Below are positions 23,636 through 30,669 of a DNA stretch of 35,523 bases, in pieces (position 1 is the stretch's first letter; every line of letters begins with the position of its first letter). The notes beneath the pieces are model-generated. The model was given only the letters and a program-made list of their open reading frames with translations. It did not search any database and had not been told where the DNA came from. The stretch comes from Oscillospiraceae bacterium (lineage in GTDB: Bacteria > Bacillota_A > Clostridia > Oscillospirales > Oscillospiraceae): NCBI GenBank assembly GCA_017549325.1, contig JAFYVA010000038.1:1-35523 (forward strand), written 5' to 3'. Made by a program: the position numbers and the translations under genes.

Positions 23636-25177
23636 TCAATCCTCCTCGGGGAACATCATAGCTTCCATATAGGCATCGTTAAACTCCGGCAATCCGGACA
23701 GTTCCTTATATTCCATGGCCTGCTGCAGCTTGTTCAGCCGCGCCCGTGCCTCAACCGACACCAGCGAGGCCTGTGCACCCTGCGCCGCCGTATTACCCAC
23801 AGCGCGGGTCACATCCAGCAATTCTGCCGGGATGAGTCCAATTCTCGCAGCGCTCTCGGGACGGATGAAGCTGCCGAAGCCGCCTGCCAGCAGCAGAGCG
23901 GCGATGCCGTCATAGTCCGCGCCGTAGGCATCGATCAAAATCTGCACACCGGCGGCGATGGCACCCTTGCCCAACTGCAGCTTGCGCACATCGCCCTGCG
24001 CCACCCACACATGCTCGGCAAGACGGAAGGCGGGTTCGCCGTCATCCAACAGGAAGAGGTAGGAGCGTGCCTCGTCGGTGATCTCGTCCTCATCCTCCTC
24101 GGCGTCCAGCATACGGCCCGTCTCGTCCACGGCACCGAGGCGCAGCATCACCGCCATGGCGTCGATAAGGCCGGAGCCGCACAGACCCACCGCCTCGCCG
24201 CCGCCAATGACGCCGCAATTCACCTTCTCGCCGTCCCACTCCACAGAAGAGATGGCACCGGCTGCCGCCGTCATGCCGCAGGAGATCTGGGCACCCTCGA
24301 AAGCGGGGCCCGCCGCCGTGGAGCAGCAGACGAAGTGATCGCCGCAGCCCAGCGCCATTTCGCCGTTGGTGCCCACATCGATGAGCAGTACAGGTTTTTC
24401 CTCCCGATCCAGCTCCACGGCCAGCAAATCGGCAGTAATGTCGCCGCCCACATAGCCGGAAATGGCGGGGGCAATGTACACCTTGCCCTCAAAGGGCAGG
24501 CCAAGCGCCTTGGCATCCCACTCATCACCGAAACGGGACAGGGGGGTAAAGGGGGAGACGCCGATGCTGTCGGGTGCCAGACCCGTCAGCAGATGGCACA
24601 TGGTGGTATTGGCGGCGATGGACATCGTCCGGATCTCCTCCACGCTGATTTTCGCCGAGGTACACAGCGCCACGATCATGCCTCTCAGCTGCCCCGTAAT
24701 GGCAGCGGTCAGTGCACCGCGACGGCCCTCCATAGACGCCTTGATGCGGGAGATCACATCGCCGCCGTAGGGGCGCTGGGCGTTACCCTCGCCCACGGTG
24801 GCAAGCTTTCTTCCGTTTGCCAGATCGATCAGGTGGCACACCACGGTGGTGGTGCCGATGTCGCAGGCCACGCCGTAACCCGTCATGCCCTCGTCGGGGA
24901 TGAACACTTCCTCGTCCTCGGCGGTAAGCTGCACCTCCAGAGGCGAGGCCGCGGGCACGCGCACCGTCATGCCGTCCTCGGCGGCGGTGCGGCAGGCCAA
25001 CACCGCCCGCTCACCCGTCTCCGTCACCAGATAGACGGTGCATTTTTCACACGTTCCCTGTCCACCGCAGGGGGCATGGACAGGCACACCCTCGCCGCGG
25101 ATCACCTCCAGCAGATTCTGCCCGTCGACAAAGGGCAATATGACGGTATTGTCATTACATAATACGGTAATGTTCAT
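23636..25177 (-). CDS. RACo-type reductive activator of corrinoid protein (2Fe-2S + ASKHA)
   Basis: 513 residues. An N-terminal plant-type [2Fe-2S] ferredoxin domain with Cys37, Cys43, Cys46 and Cys62 (CGGQGTCEKC then AC) is followed by a linker and an ASKHA/DUF4445 ATPase domain (about 100-500; ACDIGTTTV phosphate-1 loop, VLLIDVGTNGEM, LCGSGLIDAM, LLAGGFGSFI). Such proteins use ATP to push an electron uphill and return accidentally oxidised Co(II) to Co(I). It is encoded upstream of the methyltransferase block in the same direction, paired with DUF2284, so it likely services the corrinoid protein at 20193-20825. ATG at 25177 follows TAGGAGGAAAAAAC. About 100-130 residues shorter than the classical RACo. 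Confidence 0.92.
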   Translation of the reverse strand: MNITVLCNDNTVILPFVDGQNLLEVIRGEGVPVHAPCGGQGTCEKCTVYLVTETGERAVLACRTAAEDGMTVRVPAASPLEVQLTAEDEEVFIPDEGMTGYGVACDIGTTTVVCHLIDLANGRKLATVGEGNAQRPYGGDVISRIKASMEGRRGALTAAITGQLRGMIVALCTSAKISVEEIRTMSIAANTTMCHLLTGLAPDSIGVSPFTPLSRFGDEWDAKALGLPFEGKVYIAPAISGYVGGDITADLLAVELDREEKPVLLIDVGTNGEMALGCGDHFVCCSTAAGPAFEGAQISCGMTAAAGAISSVEWDGEKVNCGVIGGGEAVGLCGSGLIDAMAVMLRLGAVDETGRMLDAEEDEDEITDEARSYLFLLDDGEPAFRLAEHVWVAQGDVRKLQLGKGAIAAGVQILIDAYGADYDGIAALLLAGGFGSFIRPESAARIGLIPAELLDVTRAVGNTAAQGAQASLVSVEARARLNKLQQAMEYKELSGLPEFNDAYMEAMMFPEED

Positions 25178-25191
25178 GTTTTTTCCTCCTA

Positions 25192-25338
25192 TCAGGATAC
25201 GGAGTCCATCCCCGCCTTGAAATCGCCGAGCATATCATTGGGAACAAAGGCCTGAACGGTGCCGGCAAAGCCGCCGTGGACGCAACATATCGTCATGTTC
25301 TCCCGCGCGCAGCGCACGGAGCAGCGTTTTGCAATCAC
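25192..25338 (-). CDS. Possible 48-residue Cys-rich protein upstream of the activator
   Basis: A 48-codon frame from a GTG at 25338 to a TGA at 25192-25194, whose stop overlaps the ribosome site of the activator gene, which begins 14 bases later. Cys at 6, 10, 18 and 19 (RCSVRCAREN, ICC), then a sequence without cysteine (AFVPNDMLGDF). AAAGGAG lies about 12 bases upstream of the GTG, though an out-of-frame ATG is nearer, so the start is uncertain; an internal ATG at 25296 is another candidate. Composition and position suit a small metal-binding partner, but I do not recognise a family. If not real, 25178-25356 is a non-coding leader with no promoter that I can find. Confidence 0.35.
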   Translation of the reverse strand: MIAKRCSVRCARENMTICCVHGGFAGTVQAFVPNDMLGDFKAGMDSVS

Positions 25339-25356
25339 GCATACAGAACTCTCCTT

Positions 25357-27003
25357 TTATTTTACGCGGTACACACGGCATTCATAGGGCTGCAGCGTAT
25401 GGCCGGTATTGTCATAATTCCCCAACAGCAGCTCCGCCGAAGCGATGTCAAATCCGCGGGGCACCTTCATCTTCACGGGCTTGTCCGAGAAGGAGCAGAC
25501 CACCAGCAGACGCTCGCCCTCCGTCTCGCGGCTGTAGACATAGAGCTGGCCGTGAAGGGGGAAATGGTCGCGGTAGGTGCCGTAGCGCACCGCCTTAAGG
25601 GATTTGCGCAGCGCGATGGCCTTGCGGTAGAAATTCAACAGGCTGTCAGGATCGTTTTCCTGCGCCGCAGCGTTGATGCGGGTGTAGTTTTCATTCACAT
25701 AGAACCACGGCTTGCCCGTGGTAAAGCCCGCGTTGTCCGTTGCATCCCACTGGACGGGAGTGCGGGCCGAGTCGCGGGAGGAGCGCCACATTTTCTCCAG
25801 TCGCTCCTGCGGCGATTTCTTCAGATTGCTGTGGGCATAGGTATAGCGGGTCTGGACATCCTCGTACATCTCCGCGCTCTCGGGACGCCAGTTCTGCATA
25901 CCGATCTCCTGTCCCTGATAGAGGAAGGGCGTGCCCTGCTGGAAGAGATAGCTGACGGCCAGCGTCTTGCCGCTCTGCACCCAGTAGCGCTCGCTTCCGT
26001 AGCGGGAGATCATGCGGGGATGGTCGTGATTTTCAATATAGAGCATGTTCCACGCCCGACCTGCCAGCTTATACTGCCACTGGCTGAAGGCACGCTTCAT
26101 CCGCCGCAGAGAGAATTTCGTGGGCAGATAGTCGGTGAAGAGGCAATCGGCACACTGGCTCTGGAACTGGATCATCATGTCGATCTGGCCGTACTCTTCA
26201 TCGATATACTTCAGCGCCCGTCCGGGCCACACCAACGGCGCCTCGGCGAGGGTAAAGCAGTCATAGCGGTCGAATACATCGGCCTTGAATTCCGCCAGAT
26301 ATTCGTGGATGTGGGGGCCGTGGTTATAGTTGAGCATACCCTTGTAGATGGGGAAGAGGTGGTCGTCGGGCAGCCCCTCTTTCTTGGAGATGTAGGTGAT
26401 GACATCCTCGCGGAAGCCGTCCACACCCATGTCCAGCCAGAAGCGTAGGATCTTCTTGACCTCCTCGCGGACAAGGGGGTTATCCATATTCAAATCGGGC
26501 TGCTTGACGGCGAAGAGGTGGAGGTAATATTCCCCGCGCACCTCGTCATATGTCCACGCCTTGCCCTCAAAGTTGGAGTCCCAGTTATTGGGCAGCTTGC
26601 CGTTGGGCTTGGCGGGACGCCAGATGTAATAGTCGGTATAGGGCTCGATGCGCCGGCGGCTCTTTTGAAACCACTCGTGCTCATCGCTGGTGTGGTTCAC
26701 CACCAGGTCCATCAAAAGCTTCATGCCCCGGACATGCACGCCCTCCAGAACCTGACGGAATGCCTCCATACCGCCGAACTCGGGGGCGATATCCATATAG
26801 TCGGCAATATCGTAGCCGCAATCGGCACCGGGGGAGGGATAGATGGGCGAGAACCAGATACCGTCACAGCCCAGAGACTTGATGTAATCCAGTTTTTCCA
26901 GCACACCCCACAGGTCACCCATACCGTCACCGTTGCCGTCTTTGAAGCTGCGAGGCCAAATCTGGTAGAACACCATATCCTTATACCAGCGATTCCGCTC
27001 CAT
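25357..27003 (-). CDS. GH13 alpha-glucosidase / oligo-1,6-glucosidase
   Basis: 548 residues from the ATG at 27003 (AAAGGTGG upstream); the frame extends to 27297 but crosses the divergent promoters. GH13 barrel with DLVVNHTSD (99-107), nucleophile Asp200 in GFREDVI, acid Glu254 in TLAEAP and ENHDHPR (324-330, transition-state Asp327). A B domain lies about 105-170 and a beta C-terminal domain from about 470. Length, QIWPRSFKDGNGDG and Val just after the nucleophile fit the oligo-1,6-glucosidase subgroup, cleaving alpha-1,6-linked glucose from isomaltose/panose-type sugars. No signal peptide, so cytosolic. Divergent from the GH1-GH36-transporter operon. Exact substrate is inferred. Confidence 0.9.
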   Translation of the reverse strand: MERNRWYKDMVFYQIWPRSFKDGNGDGMGDLWGVLEKLDYIKSLGCDGIWFSPIYPSPGADCGYDIADYMDIAPEFGGMEAFRQVLEGVHVRGMKLLMDLVVNHTSDEHEWFQKSRRRIEPYTDYYIWRPAKPNGKLPNNWDSNFEGKAWTYDEVRGEYYLHLFAVKQPDLNMDNPLVREEVKKILRFWLDMGVDGFREDVITYISKKEGLPDDHLFPIYKGMLNYNHGPHIHEYLAEFKADVFDRYDCFTLAEAPLVWPGRALKYIDEEYGQIDMMIQFQSQCADCLFTDYLPTKFSLRRMKRAFSQWQYKLAGRAWNMLYIENHDHPRMISRYGSERYWVQSGKTLAVSYLFQQGTPFLYQGQEIGMQNWRPESAEMYEDVQTRYTYAHSNLKKSPQERLEKMWRSSRDSARTPVQWDATDNAGFTTGKPWFYVNENYTRINAAAQENDPDSLLNFYRKAIALRKSLKAVRYGTYRDHFPLHGQLYVYSRETEGERLLVVCSFSDKPVKMKVPRGFDIASAELLLGNYDNTGHTLQPYECRVYRVK

Positions 27004-27034
27004 TGCCGCACCACCTTTCGTTTCGCTGTTTTTC

Positions 27035-27063
27035 ACTATACCACACTTTCCGCCGAGCGTCAC
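27035..27063 (-). promoter_or_regulatory. Promoter of the GH13 gene
   Basis: Minus strand: -35 GTGACG (27058-27063), 17 bases, extended -10 TGG-TATAGT (27035-27040). Confidence 0.55.
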
Positions 27064-27074
27064 CCACAATTTCA

Positions 27075-27103
27075 TTGACAGGCCGATTTTTCCCCGATAG
27101 AAT
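27075..27103 (+). promoter_or_regulatory. Promoter of the GH1-GH36-transporter operon
   Basis: -35 TTGACA (27075-27080), 17-base spacer, -10 TAGAAT (27098-27103). Consensus-like, so strong basal transcription is expected. It lies 11 bases from the divergent GH13 promoter. No clear operator palindrome was seen between them, and no sugar-specific regulator gene is in the window. Confidence 0.78.
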
Positions 27104-27124
27104 AGAGAAAAATGAGGTGATACG

Positions 27125-28411
27125 ATGGCATTTTCACTCCCCAAAAATATGTTGTTGGGTGTTTCCACCGCCTCCATGCAAATTGAGGGCGGCGCCTTAG
27201 ACACCAACTGGAACGATTGGTACAAACAGGGTTTTATCAAAGACGGCACAGACCCCGCCACAGACAACGACCACTGGATCAAGTGGCGCGAAGACACGGC
27301 ACTTTTGTCGGAGATGGGTATGCAGCTGTACCGCTTCGGTGTGGAGTGGGCCCGTCTGATGCCCGCCGAGGGACAGGTGGACGAATCAGCCGTGGAGCGC
27401 TACCGACAGGAGTTGACGGCGCTGCGGCAGCGCGGCATCCGTCCGCTGCTGACCATCCACCACTTTTCCAACCCCAGGTGGTTTGAGAATAAGGGCGGTT
27501 TCACCAAGAGAGAGAACCTGCACTACTATCTGGAGTTGGTGGCCTTGGTGGCCGAGCGCTTCGGCGATTTGTGCAGCGACTACATCACCATCAACGAGCC
27601 CAATGTCTACGCGGTGAACTCCTATTTCTTCGGCCTCTGGCCTCCCGCTAAGAAGAGCCTCAGCGATACGCTGGCCGTTATGGAGAATTTTGCCTACTGT
27701 CACATTCACGCCTACAAGATGCTCCATGAAAAGCGCCGCGCCATGGGCTATAGCGACACCATGGTGGGCTGCGCCAACCATCTGCGTGTCTTTGCGCCCA
27801 AAAACAAGCGCAATCCGTGGCATCGGCTGGGCGCCTCTTTGACGGCGTTTCTGTTCCAGAATGCGCTGACCAAGGCCATGACGCTGGGCCGCTTCCCCTT
27901 CCCTCTGCGTAACTTCGGCAAGCTCCCCAAGGGGGAGTACACCGACTTCATCGGTCTGAACTATTATACCCGCTCCACCGTCTCGGGTATCGGCGACGGC
28001 GTGCGGGAGAACAGTCCCCGCAACGATCTGGATTGGGAGATCTATCCCGAGGGCATCGTGGAGTGTGCCCAAGCCCTCTACGATGTGCTGCCCCGCCCCA
28101 TCTGGGTGACAGAGAACGGCACCTGCGACAACGATGACCGCTTCCGCTGCCGCTACCTCTACGACCATCTCCGCGCCATCAGCGAGTCGGAACTGCCCTT
28201 TGAGCGGTACTATCACTGGTGTTTCTGCGACAATCTGGAGTGGATCGAGGGTAACAGCGCCAAGTTCGGGCTCGTCTCCGTCGACCCCGAGACGCGGCAG
28301 CGCACCGTCAAGCGTGCAGGGCACTTCTACTCCCGCCTGATCCGCGACGGCGGCGTAACGGAGGAGACCTATCAGCAATTTGTGGCACCACAGGAGTATG
28401 ATGTGCGATGA
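27125..28411 (+). CDS. GH1 beta-glucosidase/beta-galactosidase (non-phospho type)
   Basis: 428 residues, slightly short for GH1. Barrel with acid/base Glu158 (TINEPN) and nucleophile Glu330 (VTENGT), HHFSNPRWF (112-120) and the aglycone-side WPP. The glycone pocket reads DNLEW near the C-terminus, the signature of enzymes acting on unphosphorylated sugars; phospho-beta-glycosidases have a Ser/Lys/Tyr set there. This fits import by a cation symporter rather than a PTS. No signal peptide. ATG at 27125 has GAGGTGA upstream, and the stop overlaps the next gene's start (ATGA). First gene of the operon. Choice between glucoside and galactoside cannot be made by eye. Confidence 0.9.
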   Translation: MAFSLPKNMLLGVSTASMQIEGGALDTNWNDWYKQGFIKDGTDPATDNDHWIKWREDTALLSEMGMQLYRFGVEWARLMPAEGQVDESAVERYRQELTALRQRGIRPLLTIHHFSNPRWFENKGGFTKRENLHYYLELVALVAERFGDLCSDYITINEPNVYAVNSYFFGLWPPAKKSLSDTLAVMENFAYCHIHAYKMLHEKRRAMGYSDTMVGCANHLRVFAPKNKRNPWHRLGASLTAFLFQNALTKAMTLGRFPFPLRNFGKLPKGEYTDFIGLNYYTRSTVSGIGDGVRENSPRNDLDWEIYPEGIVECAQALYDVLPRPIWVTENGTCDNDDRFRCRYLYDHLRAISESELPFERYYHWCFCDNLEWIEGNSAKFGLVSVDPETRQRTVKRAGHFYSRLIRDGGVTEETYQQFVAPQEYDVR

Positions 28412-30669
28412 TGGAATGTAAGGACAATGTTTTCGCGCTCCACGGGCAGGAGGTCTCCTGCCTGCTGCGCATCAACGAATACGGACTCTTGGAACTGCTG
28501 CATTTCGGCGAGAAGCTCTCCACCGACGACGCTGCCGCCATGGTGCTCCGCCCCGGTCTCGGCTGGGGCGCCTCTGTGCTGCTCAACGACAGCGACACCG
28601 CCTCCTGCCCCGATGCCATGGCCTTGGCATGGAGCGGTGCCGGCCGCGGCGATTATCGGGAGAGCCCCCTGAATCTGGGTGGCATCAGCTCCGATTTCCG
28701 CTATGCCCATCACGAGATCATCAGCGGCACCGTCCCCATGTCCACCCTGCCCCAGGCCCACGGCGAGGCAGAAACGCTGAAGGTCACCATGGCGCAGGAC
28801 GGAGCAACGCTGGAGCTCTTTTTCACCCTCTTCGGCGATGTGCTGACGCGCCGCGCAGTGCTGCACAATACAGGTACACAGCCCATTACCGTCACCAAGA
28901 TCATGAGCAGCCTCATGGATCTCCACGGCGCATACGAGATGACCGCCTTCAACGGTGGCTGGATCTCCGAAATGCGCAGGCTCACCACCCCTGTAGGGGC
29001 AAGCCGCGTGGTCAATGAGAGCACCACGGGTTTCTCCTCCCACCGCCACAATCCCGGCTTTTTGCTGAGCGAGCCCCACGCTACTGAGGACAGCGGCCGC
29101 GTCTACGGCTTCAATCTGGTCTATTCGGGCAATCACTACGGCGCTGCCCAGCGCTCGGCACAGGGCTTCACCCGCGTGGTTCAGGGCATCTGCCCCGATA
29201 ATTTTGTCAAAACGCTCCTCAGCGGCGAGTCCTTCGAGACGCCCGAGGCGGTGATGACCTTCTCCTCCCGCGGCTTCGGCGGCGTGTCGGAGAAGATGCA
29301 CGCCTTCGTCAACGACCACATCATCCCGCCCGCATTCCGCAACAAGCCCCGCCCGATCCTGTTCAACAGTTGGGAGGGCTGTATGTTCGACTTCGATCAG
29401 CGGCGGCTGCTGGGTCTGGCCCGTCAGGCCAAAGACCTGGGCTGCGAGCTGTTCGTGCTGGACGACGGATGGTTCGGCAAGCGCAGCGATGACACCGCAG
29501 GTCTGGGCGACTACAGTGTCAACACCAAAAAGCTCCCCGCAGGGCTCAGAGGTCTGGGCAGCAAGCTCAACGCCATGGGGCTGGAATTCGGCCTGTGGTT
29601 CGAGCCCGAAGCGGTGAACCCCGACTCCGATCTCTACCGCGCCCATCCCGACTGGGCGCTGCGCGACGGCTTCACGCCTCTCACCGCCCGCCACGAGCTG
29701 CTGCTGGATCTGACGAAGGCCGAGGTGCGGGACTACATCGTCGAGCAGGTGGGTGCCACGCTGGACAGCGCCCCCATCACCTATGTCAAGTGGGACATGA
29801 ACCGCCACAGCATTGCTCTGGGCACCAAGGCACACGACTATATCGTGGGTCTTTACGAGGTGTTAGACCGCATTTTCACACCCCGCCCCCATATCCTGCT
29901 GGAGAGCTGTGCCTCCGGCGGCAACCGCTTCGATCTGGGTATGCTCTGCTACGGGCCGCAGGCATGGTGCTCCGACAACACCGACCCCATCGAGCGGCTG
30001 ATCATTCAGGGGAATCTGTCCTACCTCTATCCCCAATCCACTTTCGGCGCCCATGTCAGCGCCGCACCTCACGCCCAGACACTGCGCAGCACACCCCTGT
30101 GCACCCGCGGCAACGTCTCCTTCTTCGGCTGTCTGGGATATGAGCTGGATCTGAAGCATCTGCTGGGCATCGAAAAGGATGAGATCGCGCAGCAAATCGC
30201 TTTTTACAAGGCGTACCGCGAGGTATTTCAGTTCGGTACCTTCCGCCGCGGCGCAGGCATCTGGCAGGTCAGCGACGGCAGCACCACCATCGCCGCCGTT
30301 TTTCGCACGCTCTTCTGCGCTGCACCGCCCTACGAGAAACTGTATCTGAAGGGTTTGGACAGCGGCAAGCGCTATCGCCTCCGCTCCCGTGAGCAGAAGC
30401 TGCGTATCGGTCAGTTCGGCAGCCTCGTCAAGCATGTGGCCCCCGTAAACCTCAACCCCAACGGCGCTGTTCTGCGCACCGCAGACCGCCATATCACACT
30501 GCCCGACGGAGCCATGGATGTGACCGCCTCCGGCGCCGCGCTGATGGCCGGTATCCCGCTGCTGCCCCTATTCCGGGGCACGGGCTACGATAAAAACCAG
30601 CGCACCCTTACCGACTTCGGCTCGGAACTTTTCATCATCGAGGAGGCTTCTACCGATGAAAACTCTTGA
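28408..30669 (+). CDS. GH36 alpha-galactosidase
   Basis: 753 residues, normal for bacterial tetrameric GH36 enzymes (AgaA/RafA type). A large N-terminal beta-supersandwich (about 1-310) is followed by the barrel with FNSWEG (319-324), LDDGWFGKR (351-359), WFEPEAV (397-403), nucleophile Asp463 in VKWDMNR and acid/base Asp523 in CSDNTDP, and a C-terminal beta domain. CASGGNRFDLG (501-511) is the usual substrate-loop motif. Releases terminal alpha-galactose from melibiose or raffinose-family sugars; no signal peptide, so intracellular. Start overlaps the GH1 stop by four bases, and the end overlaps the transporter start by 14 bases, so all three are coupled. Confidence 0.94.
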   Translation: MMECKDNVFALHGQEVSCLLRINEYGLLELLHFGEKLSTDDAAAMVLRPGLGWGASVLLNDSDTASCPDAMALAWSGAGRGDYRESPLNLGGISSDFRYAHHEIISGTVPMSTLPQAHGEAETLKVTMAQDGATLELFFTLFGDVLTRRAVLHNTGTQPITVTKIMSSLMDLHGAYEMTAFNGGWISEMRRLTTPVGASRVVNESTTGFSSHRHNPGFLLSEPHATEDSGRVYGFNLVYSGNHYGAAQRSAQGFTRVVQGICPDNFVKTLLSGESFETPEAVMTFSSRGFGGVSEKMHAFVNDHIIPPAFRNKPRPILFNSWEGCMFDFDQRRLLGLARQAKDLGCELFVLDDGWFGKRSDDTAGLGDYSVNTKKLPAGLRGLGSKLNAMGLEFGLWFEPEAVNPDSDLYRAHPDWALRDGFTPLTARHELLLDLTKAEVRDYIVEQVGATLDSAPITYVKWDMNRHSIALGTKAHDYIVGLYEVLDRIFTPRPHILLESCASGGNRFDLGMLCYGPQAWCSDNTDPIERLIIQGNLSYLYPQSTFGAHVSAAPHAQTLRSTPLCTRGNVSFFGCLGYELDLKHLLGIEKDEIAQQIAFYKAYREVFQFGTFRRGAGIWQVSDGSTTIAAVFRTLFCAAPPYEKLYLKGLDSGKRYRLRSREQKLRIGQFGSLVKHVAPVNLNPNGAVLRTADRHITLPDGAMDVTASGAALMAGIPLLPLFRGTGYDKNQRTLTDFGSELFIIEEASTDENS

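Noticed and set aside
26986..27297. Extension of the GH13 gene to 27297
   Set aside because: It would overlap the divergent promoters and the start of the GH1 gene; the start at 27003 matches the family's N-terminus.
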